From Rotaria macrura (Eukaryota; Rotifera; Eurotatoria; Philodinida; Philodinidae), in the NCBI GenBank assembly GCA_900239685.1, contig OENT01000648.1:1-64000 (forward strand): a DNA stretch of 64,000 nt, given 5' to 3'. The position numbers were made by a program, and so were the translations under genes. The notes under the pieces are model-generated. The model was not told where the DNA came from, ran no database searches, and was given only the letters and a program-made list of their open reading frames with translations. This document shows, in pieces, positions 20,701-32,361 of this stretch. Position 1 is the first letter of the stretch; each line of letters opens with the position of its first letter.

Positions 20701-23700
20701 ATGTATTCTTCTCTCTATCATTCTCTGTAAATTATTTCTGTTTTGTTACTCAGCTGAACAGACGACAAGGAAGCAACATTTTCTGTCTAACAATAAATTG
20801 CATGAAGACAAGTTAGATCTTCATGTTCTTTTTTTTATCAGTCTCTTGGCGTATTTGTCATGAAAAACATTTCGATGAATAAAAATCTCTCTCAAACAAA
20901 CTTGCTGACCGTAGAATAATGTCTTGCGAATCATCTCTTAAAAATATACTCTATTCATTTATTTTCTTTTATTTTCTAAAGATAAAAAATTCCTTTATAT
21001 TTACACAAGAAAGGATAATTAGTTTTTCAATCATTTATGCTTGTTTTCCAAAAGTAAATGCTTCACTTATCTTTATTCTTTAGTATAAAGAAAAATAAAT
21101 ATAAAGGGTAATATCTAGTTCTAAATCGATACAAATTTAGATATTTCAAACACGACAATGAGGTATCTCATGATTTGGAAAGTGAAACGGAACAGTATCA
21201 CTCATCAGCTGACTTCAGTAACTTCAATGCGAATACTATGCTTTTTTTTCTACTGTGTTGTTCAAAGCAGAGAAAACGTCATGAGAAACGGACAATGTTA
21301 TGAGGGACTTGTTTCGCTTTCAACAGAAATGTTTCACCCTACATAAAATAAAGCATAAACATGAGGAACGAAATAGGTAGCATAAACCAATCTATGGCTC
21401 ATTAGCCTTGTGAATACTTTTATTTTAAAAACGAACCCCCCATAGACATTTCATTATATATTTTTTTCATTTCTCCTCATAATGGTCGAAGTAGACAATG
21501 CATTAATACAGTAAGTAGAAGAATGTCTCATTGTTTATGGATATTCTTCAGTTTTCATATCATCCACAAGAATATATTAATCATGTGTAACTCGATTAAC
21601 GAAATCATGTACTCGGTTGATGTTTAAAAGATTCTTTTTATGTTATGAGGACATGAACTGAAGAGGAACTAAACGTTCCAAATTAGGGAAATATATGACA
21701 TTATCTCATAGAACAATCTTAAACACGACATTTTATATTGGTTATCAATGTACAACTCGTTGGTTTTCCATCTATGTAAATGATCAATAATAACAATCAT
21801 TAAAATAATCCCATCACTCATCTTGTCTCGATATTAAGAAATATTTAGATGTATTAATACTGCTTGACAAATGTGTGTCGATTTGCAAAAAGATAAATAG
21901 TAAAGTTACTAATAAAAAAATAGTTTCTTCGACAGAATCCAACTAGAACAAGTCATGTGTACGACAAACATATATACGATAAATATTTTTATAATTGACT
22001 TTTAATCATCAACTAACGGTGCCTTTTGTAGAAAAATTGTACTAGAGAAATAAAGCAATTTATATAAGTTTTTATCCTTTTGCATATCTACGTACTTGTG
22101 CTTTTGTTGGATACAATCGATGAAAATATCTACATAAAATCAATGGGAATCAGATGACTTTTGAAAATAAAGAGCAATTTTTACTGGATATGCGTGTGAG
22201 AAAAATAGGCAGTTGTGAAAAAAGCCTCATGAGCTATAGTAGACTTGTTTTTGCCACTGATTGAAGAAGAAAGCAAAATGATCTCCTATGCATGATGTTT
22301 ATATACAGAAAAGACTGAGTCTAGGAGATATTTGTTATATTATATGACTCTTCCATATATTTCGACAGTATAATCATAAGAAATGTTTCTAACAACACCA
22401 GTATATCATACGTAATTAAATAATCTCTCGCATTTCTTTTGATCCACGTCGAAACATTACACCAGATATAACAGGAAGTTAAAACAGTTTGCATCTATTA
22501 TTAAAATGCTCTAAAATACTTAAATATACGTCGGACATGTATTTGATGTCTAGGTGACATTGGAATAACAGTTTAGTAATTTTCTTATCTTACATAAGGT
22601 CTACGTATAAAAATAGAAGCATCGATTTGAAAACATGTGTATTTGTATTTGATAGTGAAAATTATACAAGCTAACATTAGTGTGAAGATTGAAAGTTCGG
22701 GTTCGTTTGTTATGACGACGTTCTATGATTAGTCAAATTTCATTCAATAATAAATAAGATTTTTAAATTAGCTATGACTTGATTTTTCTTGATTAAAATC
22801 GTTCATAAAATTAATGAAGATGGTTTAAAAATCGAATGATTGTAATAAATTAGAATCCATTCCAATCTGATTTTAGCTGAATTATTTTCCCTATCTGAAA
22901 TGTGAACGGATTGCAAAGAGTTTTTGTTCATTTTCCATGATGTTTATCGTTGTATGTTTTCTTTCTAGATTTCATTGCTTTATGAATGCTATAACTATTT
23001 AACTATCTATTGCGACATTGTTTCTCGATGCGATAGAAACTAACGAAGTAGTTTAGAAAAGTAGTTTTAGAAAAAAATTCAATTTAAAAAACTGTCATCC
23101 ATCAATATTGTTTTGTAATAATTAGTTTTAATCTGTTTTCTTTAAATAATCGACTAAGCTAAGCTAAAAAAAGATTAAAATCAAGTGTAATCTTTATTTA
23201 AGACTGAAAAATCATATTTAAATAGATGATAATAGTGCAATCAGAAGTTGACGAAAGAGTTAATATTATTTAAGAAAGTAAATTTCAAAGATTATTTCAA
23301 ATAGAAAATCCCAAAAAAAGAGCGAGTCAATTGTCTTATAGCGAAAAAATCGAGCGATCCTCTCAAAAATATGTTTTGCGACAGAAGAATATGAAGAATA
23401 AACAGTAATAGAAAACTTGAATCTTTTATCAAACTTAACAAAGCCGTGCTTATTTTATGTTAAGCCTTCGCAAGTCTATTCTCTTCGAATTTAGCAACAA
23501 TAGATCGTTCAACAAGATGAGCAATCAAAATAGTGGATAGATAAAATCCATATAGCTACTGATGGTTTAATGGTTCTGTAGAAAAATAAAAATTTCGTTG
23601 CTAAACGAAATATGGTAAGAAAAAACACTGAACAACTTAGGATGTAAAATGTCTTTCATAATGATGTGATAAATTATATAACCGTCAATGAAGCACATTG

Positions 23701-24838
23701 ATAAGTTTTCTTCTGTTTATTCAGTAAAATTTTAATGAAGAGTACGAAAAGATTTGAGCCTATTTATATCATCCTTGTTTTTTTTTGGGATATAGCACTT
23801 TACGGATAAACCACTATCAATCAAAAAAAAATGAAAAATTCATAGATATTCTAGCCCTTGGGCTCGCAGTACCTACGGCTCTATTTGGCACTGGTTTGAC
23901 TGAAACTACTGTGTAGCTGCAATGAAATGTCCGGGTAAAATAAAGATAAAAGTAGTCTTGAGTCTGTGGATATGTTTTTCGTCCTGTAGGAATATTTAGA
24001 ATCCACAAGAGATTCGAAATCTTCAACGCAAAACAATCTATGTTTTCATTTGTGATATGATCTTTAAGTCGATTGCAGACAGCGACATACATACGTGTTG
24101 ATATAAAGCTTCTTTTTCATGCTTACCACCACATGTTTCTTATTTCTATCACACAGACATCGGATTGAAAACATTTTTATATACGTGTGTTGCTTGTGGA
24201 AGTGTTCGTGCATGTTCCAAACATGCAGACATGGAGTTGAATAGTTTCATAGTAATTAGTTTGGTATGATGCAGTTATCGTCGGAAAAGAATCGTTGAGT
24301 GAACTAATAACGTTGATGAATGTATCGATCTCATGATAGTAAAAGTCGTTGTTAAAGTGAATCGAATGTGTATAAGAAGGTATTATGGTGGTTGATGATC
24401 AGAAAGAAAGGAATAATCTTTTACAGTTATCAAATCTTTGTGAAGCTGTCGTTGATCTAAAAGATGCTATCTTTATGGTCAAGAACAGCACTCATGAAGT
24501 TATATGTTGGCTTCATAGAGTCACACTGAAACGTATTATTTATTAGTTATAAGCGGGTCACATTTTTTTGTCAAGACGGTTTATTCTTCGATCAACAGTA
24601 TTATTACTGATCAGAATCATCATCAAAAAACAAAATCCTCATGGATACTGAATCATAGTTGTGAACAGTTTGTGCAACTCTTTTAGGCAAAGTATTCATC
24701 ACATAGATGAGCTGGTAGTGAGTTTCTTTATCGTTTTAAACATTCTATAAATAGTTACAATGCAAAGGAATAATAAAATATGAACAGATAAGAAGTAATT
24801 TAAAATGAAAATGCTTGCAATAATCTATTTTCATTGTC
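17733..24838. other. Large AT-rich interval without a confident gene
   Basis: About 7 kb holds no gene I can support. A slightly GC-richer patch at 18704-19130 keeps three overlapping minus-strand frames open for 77-87 codons, and a 153-codon plus-strand frame sits at 20004-20465; neither resembles a known family. The rest (20.5-24.8 kb) is strongly AT-rich, with only short chance frames. Confidence 0.5.
20004..20465 (+). CDS. Uncharacterised 153-codon open frame
   Basis: This single uninterrupted frame is longer than the chance frames around it and is somewhat richer in G+C in its first two thirds. The predicted protein is basic at the N-terminus and hydrophobic/aromatic near the C-terminus. 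I recognise no domain, signal peptide or motif. The shadow frame on the other strand also stays open for 63 codons. It could be a real orphan gene, a decayed mobile-element fragment or chance. Confidence 0.2.
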   Translation: MTFRRCEKNTGAVARKYRKNGDRIQRFNPSSLEHGYKISQFYSDDFRAFLVVTARNGPEIAGKMPRISDQTIVLPYPLDSPCIPVRIQREFVGLGLSNLLLHERFDIYLSTLSAYFYKYLVEICLKITYTTHMKTIFEEIQRLRTFSQGYYTL

Positions 24839-25287
24839 TTAAAAAAGTGTCATAATAATGACGAGTCCTAAACTATAGATGAAAGAGCCTCTTGACATTG
24901 TCTTTCTCGCATCGTTGCATAAATTTGTCGAACAACAGAACATGCCGATTCCTTCGACTTCATTTGGTTGACAACCCAATAGCGCAGCTCGAGCTATATG
25001 AGTAGTTGCCAGCCAATATTTCTATTGAAAGCAAAGGATTGTTATTAGATTTTGAAATGAAATCAACTTACAGCACACCAATATCGTCCATCATCAGGTA
25101 CAGTAGTTCGATTGGTAGTTTTTGAATTGAAATGGTCGGGACAGTTCATGCACGAATAGCATGTCAGACCGTCAGCCAATTGACTCAAGACTGCAATCAA
25201 ACTAACATTAAATTAAAGTACTTTCAAGAAAATCTCCCTACCAAATAGAATAAGACAAGCGAAAATAGTTCGTCGAAAAGCAAACAT
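24839..25287 (-). CDS. Ly6/uPAR-type three-finger protein, GPI-anchored, 3 exons, 115 aa
   Basis: Exons (minus strand, joined): 25242-25287, 25072-25190, 24839-25021; all splice sites are GT-AG and the frame is continuous. Residues 1-23 form a signal peptide (MFAFRRTIFACLILF...). The mature part starts LTCYSCMNC and shows the LU-domain cysteine pattern C26, C29, C32, C54, C72, C84-C85 and C90-N91; the closing CC-x4-CN motif is diagnostic of the three-finger fold. A hydrophobic tail (about 102-115, ending LGLVIIMTLF) after a small-residue/charged linker fits a GPI-attachment signal. Family members sit on the outer cell surface and modulate receptors or channels, or act in cell recognition; the partner here is unknown. 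The gene is too interrupted to show as one long frame. Confidence 0.82.
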
Positions 25288-27926
25288 GTCAGTGTAGAAA
25301 ATCAGTTCGAATTAAATGCATACATAGTCACGCTTGCATTCACTCGTGCTAGATAGAAGGTAAAAAAAAAAAGTAATCATCTGACGAAAACAAAAATATT
25401 AAAAATACGACGGTGAACGAACAGAAAAAGAAAAAAAAACCCATATAATAATATCAGTATTTTTGTTATTTATTTTCTAAATAAATGGATACTCTGTACA
25501 TGTATCTTATATAAGTATGCGTTTGCAGTGAATCATAAATCGCTAAAGATACGTAGATAAATTGAATTCACTAGTATGAACTTTTGATTTTCAGCAATAG
25601 ACTAATCACGAACAGTATTGAAGTGTGCCGTATTCTATATGAAGTTCACGAGTCGGCTGAGTTTCATGATCTAATTCTCATAGTGTAATGAGTTCTTCTT
25701 GATGAAATCAATCAACTCTACTCTTGGAAAAGTAGATTCGATTCGAGACTTCGAAAATGAAAGTTTACCACATATTAGAATGTTATAGACGAAACTTAGT
25801 CATTGACCATCTGAGATTTTATTTTACATTATTACTTCATAGGCTAAAAACTATCTAATGATGTGTTGATTCGTAGACTATGACATTATTCCCATCGTAT
25901 CAATCGATTGTCGACATATGACCCTATGAAAAATGTCAGTCAGAGTGTGAATGCCAGAAGAAAGAAGTTTTTCTTACACAAATAAACGCTCTTTCTTTTC
26001 TTTTAATACTAGGATTGAGTGTGACTAATAAAGTGATTGCTTCGCTATTTCATACCTAAACAAAAGAAATTCAATAGCTGAATATTGGGGGTCAGATGCG
26101 ATGGATATAGTTATACGTAATGGTTTAGACATAGATAAAATACGTTAAGAAGCGGCAGAAGAAGCCAAATATGGAACGAAATATAGAAATAATCGTGTTA
26201 GAATCAATAGTAGGAATCTGAAATAGGTTTTAGTTACATCAAAACCTAGTTGCATGAAAGATCAGTTAGAATACTTGATAATTATAAATTGAAAAACGAG
26301 ATTATTGGTATGTATAGATTTTTCAAGCAGATGTATATAGATCAGATAGATCATCGAGTATACATGTATGTCTAACGAGGAAAGACGAGCAACTATTCAA
26401 TCACTTTTACACTGAAACAATGTGCATGATTTAGTTCCCAATAAGTTATGAATATTCGGAAAAAAATTTGAACAGATAACTTTCCTTTATGAAAAAACTT
26501 CATTTTTACGAGATTGTTTTTAATAATACATAGATGTGTGCCTTCCCTTCGCCCCAGAAACATCAGATTATTCATAGTCGAATTTCAACTTGAAACCTCA
26601 CATAGTAACAGGTCTTGAAGAGAATAACTTTTTGAGAAAGTTTCCAATCTTTTGACTTTTGTGTCGGGAAATGACAATATAAAATATGTTGCTGTGTTTG
26701 AGTGATGTCAAAGACACATTATTATAATAGCTCTGTCTAGTGATAGAAACAATACTAAAATCTGAAATACTCTTCGAAAGCAATTCTCTTTAGCATCTAT
26801 TTCTATTTAAAGTTTCTCGTTGAAATTCGAAACTGAATTATCGAGTACTCCTTAGAGGTGTCGGGGGGGGGGGGGCATCATTCATTAAAAACAATACCAT
26901 AAAAATGGACTTTTTTCGTAACAGTAAGTTGTTTGCCAAAAGTTTTTTCAGAGTGTCCATCGCTCATTGAGAAGTACATAATGCACACAGTTTTACTGTA
27001 AAAGCGACTGAACAGTTGGTTGCGTTCCTTGGTAGATGGATTGTATTAGTTTTGAATTTAGTAGACAAATGATGCATTAAAAGTTCTTAGAAAAATCTTT
27101 TGACTGTGAGAAAGAATAGATATTCTAGTACAATCCGAATCGATAGCCTTCTTCAATATTTGTTGAAATCAAAATAAAGTGCGAATTCAAAATCAAAGAT
27201 GAAAAGACAAGATTTCAAGATATACTTCATGATTTCACTCAAGTTTCCTTTACCAACTAAATGGTGTCATAGAAATAGCTAATAAAGACGTAGTCAATGA
27301 ATCTGTGGTGTTGTTACTAGACGAGAACCATCAGTGATTAATTATTGTCGTTTCATCTATATAAAACGTCGACAATTTTGAAACAATTATTTCTATGATC
27401 AGCTAAGTCTTGTCGTGTCAAATGAATTCTATTATAACGATGAATCTAATACACTCTCATTCATTAGTCGAAGAGTTCAGTTATTGCAAAACATTTCTCT
27501 TGATGAAATACCAGTCAGTACTCGATTGAATTCGGCGTTTTTTTTTCTTTAACTCGTTTTTGTTCTATCTTGAAGTTGTAACCACTATGTTGTATAGCAG
27601 AGAAAATATTGCAAAATGATAGAAAAAAAATTAGCCACATAATTTTTTATTTTCTCTTCAATTATTTTTCAGCGAGTGTAGCTATACCTGTGTGTCGATA
27701 ACCCTACATTATTCATCTCATCTTAACGTAAACAAGAATATTAGGCTGCACAGAACGAACTTTCGATTTTTTTCTCGTTCCTAACAATGTATTCAAGGCT
27801 GGAAAACTATCGGTAAAATACTTCATATCTAAGTATTGTCGGGTGGAAACTCAGCGCTGCAAACCAGCATCATTCTCATTACAACTGACATACAGAGCAT
27901 AAATAATCGAATAAAACAACGAGATT
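25288..27926. promoter_or_regulatory. Divergent intergenic region between Ly6-like and TIR genes
   Basis: The Ly6-like gene reads leftwards and the TIR gene rightwards, so both promoters should lie in these 2.6 kb. The region is AT-rich with no credible exon. A run of 13 G residues at 26863-26875 is the only conspicuous simple sequence. I recognise no specific binding site. Confidence 0.35.
26863..26875 (+). repeat. Poly-G run of 13
   Basis: Thirteen consecutive G residues stand out in otherwise AT-rich DNA between the Ly6-like and TIR genes. Such runs are also prone to sequencing length errors. Confidence 0.9.
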
Positions 27927-28871
27927 ATGTCAAACGAAGCAACAATTTGGGGTCCTGCCTATAATGAATATCGATTTGGTGATTCACCTGCTGAAGTGAA
28001 TAAGAATTTGCCTAAAGCTTTCGGTGCCGTTGATTGGAATGTATTACCAGTCGCTATTGAATATAAAGAAAATGAAGTAAGATATTTCTTCGTCTATCTC
28101 AATGCATTTCCTGACCCAACCAAATTCGTACCTCCAAATACGTATGTTTCATCATCAAGCTATGCTTGCTTTCTCTTTACGAACGGTAAACTATTCCGGA
28201 CTTCGATTCGTCTTCTCCACGATGATCAAGCACCAAACTACAAGACTGTTACAGAAGCGTATGCTCATGCTGTTCATACGCCTATTTTCGACGATGGAAC
28301 TTTTAACTATGAAGATGAACGAATTTTCTACTTTTCTTCGTTCCAAAGTGATCATACTGTGATCGAAACGATTTTAAAGGGATGTGTCAAACCGGACGGA
28401 AACTTTTGGAATCCATATCCTACCAAGAATGGATCGAATAAAGACTCGAATTCAAGCTCTCTTTCTAGTTTATACGATGTGATGATTAGTTATTGTCATC
28501 ATGACAAAGATTTATGTCAACAATTGCATCAACGTCTACTTCAAAATGGCTATCGAGTTTGGATCGATCTCGAGAATATGTACGGTGAGACGGTAACAAG
28601 AATGGCAGAAGGCATTGAAAATTCGGAATTTGTTCTTATATACATGTCAGAAAAATATAAGGCGAGTCCAAACTGTCAACTCGAGGCCGAATACGCATTC
28701 AAATCTCAACGCTGTCTCATACCCTTGGTATTTCAAAACGGCTATAAACCAAGTGGTTGGCTGGGCATGTTAATTGGATTGAGAATGTATGTCGACTTTA
28801 CAAAATACAATTTTGATACGGCTTATGAGAAACTCATCTTGGAAATTGAACGATATCGGAAAAAGAAATAG
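27927..28871 (+). CDS. TIR-domain protein with unknown N-terminal domain, intronless, 314 aa
   Basis: Residues about 183-310 form a TIR domain. YDVMISYCHHDKD is box 1 (βA); GYRVWIDLENMYG (208-220) follows the βB strand and BB-loop region; FVLIYMSEKY is βC. S247-x2-C250-x2-E253 (SPNCQLE) matches the SxxCxxE helix that supplies the catalytic glutamate in NAD-cleaving TIRs, and CLIPLVF is βD. E253 is the candidate catalytic residue. Residues 1-160 form a compact, Trp/Tyr/Phe-rich globular region of no family I know (WGPAYNEYRFGDSP near the start), joined by a Ser/Asn-rich linker (168-181). There is no signal peptide or membrane segment, so the protein is probably cytosolic. TIR proteins act as innate-immune adaptors or NADases; which applies here is not determined. 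A polyadenylation-type AATAAA lies at 28895. Confidence 0.85.
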   Translation: MSNEATIWGPAYNEYRFGDSPAEVNKNLPKAFGAVDWNVLPVAIEYKENEVRYFFVYLNAFPDPTKFVPPNTYVSSSSYACFLFTNGKLFRTSIRLLHDDQAPNYKTVTEAYAHAVHTPIFDDGTFNYEDERIFYFSSFQSDHTVIETILKGCVKPDGNFWNPYPTKNGSNKDSNSSSLSSLYDVMISYCHHDKDLCQQLHQRLLQNGYRVWIDLENMYGETVTRMAEGIENSEFVLIYMSEKYKASPNCQLEAEYAFKSQRCLIPLVFQNGYKPSGWLGMLIGLRMYVDFTKYNFDTAYEKLILEIERYRKKK

Positions 28872-30792
28872 GATTCAATTGACAGCAATATAAAAATAAA
28901 CAGATGTCATTTAAAAACGAGACTGAATCATTACTCTTGTAGTCTTACTAAGCTTATTTAGATAAATAAAATTTAGTCATGAATACTTACCAATAAAATA
29001 GTGTATGGCTGCTTTTTTGTTTCATATTATCTCAATTCAATTGAATATACGAGTTCGATTTCCATTCCTTTTATTTGATTAGATTCTCGCTAAAATGATA
29101 TTCAATTAAATATACGTATAGCATAAATAAAATTTCAGGATTTTCAACAGGAAACTAGAGCAAATCTATGTGGAGTACTCGATCCTCTGTACGAATACTA
29201 TGACTCTTACAGATTGTTGGTACACTCAACTACTAAACATTGTCGATTCAAAGTCTCTTTGATTTTTCAAAGTGATGATTGGGATTTCACATCGTTCAAA
29301 TATGTATTTTCAGAAATGTTCTCTCTCCCTCTCTCAATTACAGTCTATCCATGGACATTGAATTTCATGAAGCTACAAATGTATACTGTACATATCTTTG
29401 AGGATTCATTCGTTCATATTCTTTTATCTCTTAGGATGGTAGTGTCGGGAAAAAAAACAAGATACAACTATAAATACAATACATACAAACAGAACGAAAC
29501 GATTCTGATATGAGTATTTCGTTACAACAAAATTAACAAAGAACATGTTCACGGATCTTTATTTGGTTTATATGTCAACAAATTTATTTGATATTGAAAA
29601 AAATCAGATTACTAATTTTATCACTACCGATTACAGCTCTGACAATTCCCTCGTTCTAAAATAGTATCAGATCACACAAGATAGTGCCAACATAGGCTTT
29701 CTTGAATGTGCTGATATACGACGAAAGAGATATTGACTAAATGACAATCAGGCAAAAGTATCTTCCTAGAAAATAGACCTAGTTGGTACCTATTTGAAAG
29801 TTACATTTTGCTTGTATTTTCTGGTGAACTTTATTGTTCTATTAGATTTATATTACCGAAGACAAAACTTCCCTGTAACTATATTCATTGCTAGAACAGT
29901 TTCATGCATAATCAATATATACACGACAGCCTTGTAATAAAGTTTTTGCTCTATTGCATCACATGTATTGAGGAATGTTATCTATGCAAGAGCACCTAAC
30001 AATAAGAACAATCTATATTGTAATATGGAATAGTCGACAAAATGAAATGTTAACATCTAACGTTTTGATTCGTAGAGAGAACAAATAGTGAACTCGATTT
30101 TGTATAATGCAAGAGCAAAAACGTGATTGATTAGGTTTTTGATCGGTCTTGCTGATTGTTGATGATATTTTTCAAAATTTGTATATTGAATAACACTGGT
30201 GGATCCACCGTTTCGGCTAACCAGCGCCAGTCACTTTCTCATGAACTTTGCCCAGCAGAAATAAAATAGAAAGATATCGCATTGCATCAAATAGGCTTCG
30301 AGAAGCATGTTTTGAGCAAAACCTAAACCCATTTCATTGATTTTCTAGATCCGTTACTGATGGCGACAGTATTTGAATTTTGCTTTAAGAGAAAAAAATT
30401 ACCAGCAATCATGCATTGAATATTTTCAATATTGATCTCACAGTAGAAATCATGCAGAAATGTAAATTTTTCATTCACTTCCTGAAGACCTATGGTTTCT
30501 TAATTCATTCAAGTGTACATTGATTAGTGGCAATCCAAATAGTGCATAAAATTATGATGGGTGAATCGAATCAGCAGCTCTTAGAACAGTTACGCAGTAT
30601 TTTTATTGATTAATATTTTATTTTTAACTTATAATAAAATCGGAAGAAGATATAAATTATTTATTGCCATAATCAATATTTTGCAGTCCATATTTTCATT
30701 CCTATAAATACGTATGTGTATGTATTAAATCCATCAATCGGGTGGTATTTAACAGAGGATTTTTTTTTCTGTACAACAATAACAACTGGAAT
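28872..30792. other. AT-rich interval, no confident gene
   Basis: The 3' flank of the TIR gene is followed by about 1.9 kb of AT-rich sequence. A 99-codon plus-strand frame at 29214-29513 has no recognisable motif and is not claimed. Otherwise I see nothing. Confidence 0.4.
28895..28900 (+). terminator. Poly(A) signal AATAAA of TIR gene
   Basis: A canonical AATAAA hexamer lies 24 bp after the TIR-gene stop codon, with a second one about 70 bp further on. It is assigned by position only. Confidence 0.5.
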
Positions 30793-31079
30793 ATGGCTAA
30801 TACTTCTATTCGTGTATTGATGGTTGTCCTACTGATCTTCTCGATCTACATGTGTAAGAACACGTTTAATATTTACTTAAAAGCAATTTATTAATATTTC
30901 ATTTAGGCGAAGTTCAAAGTAAATGGTGCCGTTGTCCGTTTAATCCTTCGTTATGCAGCCAAGGTTGTCAGAATAAATTTTCTAACAGTACAGTATCAAG
31001 CTGTCAGGGATTTTTCAAAACGGATTGTCGATGCAATGAGGGAAGCAAAATGGTACGACTTGGCAACATGAATTGTTAA
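30793..31079 (+). CDS. Small secreted cysteine-rich peptide, CSαβ/defensin-like pattern, 77 aa, 2 exons
   Basis: Exons 30793-30853 and 30907-31079 join across a 53-bp GT-AG intron. Residues 1-20 are a signal peptide (MANTSIRVLMVVLLIFSIYM). The mature part carries eight cysteines: C28, C30, C37, C41, C53, C61, C63 and C77, plus C21 at the likely cleavage region. The spacing C-x6-C-x3-C-x11-C-x7-C-x-C contains the CxxxC and CxC pairs that define cysteine-stabilised alpha-beta peptides such as insect defensins. The γ-core glycine is not evident, so homology is not proven; another disulfide-rich secreted peptide is possible. An AATAAA follows at 31168. Role, if any, in antimicrobial defence is inference from the fold pattern only. 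Confidence 0.7.
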
Positions 31080-31167
31080 CAATCACATTACAAAATCTTA
31101 AAATTTCGTAGTGGGAAACTTTTTTCTATCTAAATATCTATCGCTTCTTTAATGTAATATTGATTCC

Positions 31168-31173
31168 AATAAA
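31168..31173 (+). terminator. Poly(A) signal AATAAA of cysteine-rich peptide gene
   Basis: An AATAAA hexamer lies 89 bp after the stop codon of the 77-aa secreted peptide gene. It is assigned by position only. Confidence 0.5.
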
Positions 31174-32130
31174 CACTAATTCATGATCAGTGTCTACTTT
31201 TCAGTATTGATGAATTGATACCAATCTAAGAGATTCAAAGTATTTGATGAACATCATTTTTCGATCATTGACTAAAACTTTAGAGCTAGATCTATAGAAG
31301 ATGCGTAGACGGCCAAGATAAGATTTTGTTTGATTTTAAAAGACAACGAACTGTCGTACTAGTTTAGTACCATAACAAAATAAAATCGGTACGAGTTTTC
31401 GTCACGATACGTAATAAAGGTAACATTATAAATGATTGTCCTTGGTAAACTCAATAAAAAGCAATCGCAAAGACATTGAATGATGATATATTTGAGTATC
31501 CAATCATGAATACTGTGTGACTAATTCGGTAAGGTGAATCACAGCTGAATTGGCATAAATTACACTTATGAACTACTAAACCTAAGTCGCTCTAACAGGT
31601 GAGAGGAACGAATATAGATCGAAAAATTCGTTTTCTTTTATCCGTTGATAGTGTAACTGATTGATGGTTTGCAATCGGACAGTCGTCGCTTATATTTTCT
31701 GCATAATGCTTTTCGGCAAGGATTGCTTAAACTAAATAGTATTCAAATTATCAAAGAATTGCCATATCGAACTGTATAAATCTTTCGAGTTGAATAACTG
31801 ATGATGTAATATCGAATTGCCGAAGCAATATATTTGTTGCTGTCAGTAATTTTCATTTTGGAATACATTAACAATGAATGTGATCAGCTCGAAAAGGAAG
31901 GTAGAATGCAGAATTATGAAAATAAAATCAATAAGGAACCTTGAAAAGCAGGTCATTATTTGCATATACTGTTTACCAGTTGAAATCCATAAAAGCTAGA
32001 TCATTTCTAAGAGCAACTGAAATGTTGTAACCATCATCATCGCATAGTATTTACTATTATTCATGTAACAATGTGCTTTCGGAAGTCTTATTATTCGTTT
32101 AAAAATCGTTTCTAGGATTAATATTACCAG

Positions 32131-32361
32131 GGATACAACGAGGACGATGAATCACCGGTAACTGTCAGTACCGGTTTATACCGGCTAATACGTGCTTTAT
32201 ACAGGTTTATACGAACGATATAACGGTGAAAATAACTGGTCGTTGCGCTACCCGTCCTACCACCTTTGAACGACTTTTAGCATATTTGGGTTTATACCGG
32301 CTTATAAGAGTAACCAGTGACACGGTTACTAATTGTAGCGGTTATCGCCCCCGTTGCATCC
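32131..32361. mobile_element. 231-bp MITE-like element with GGATRCAACG ends
   Basis: The left end is GGATACAACGAGG and the right end, reverse complemented, is GGATGCAACGGGGGCG. The interior repeats TTTATACCGG/CCGGTTTATA words and is far richer in CCGG than its AT-rich surroundings. It has no coding capacity. The same CCGTTGCATCC terminus appears at 245-255, so at least two members of the family are in the window. Confidence 0.6.

Noticed and set aside
23817-24092. 91-codon minus-strand frame as a possible gene
   Set aside because: No signal peptide, domain or cysteine pattern; length is within chance for this composition.
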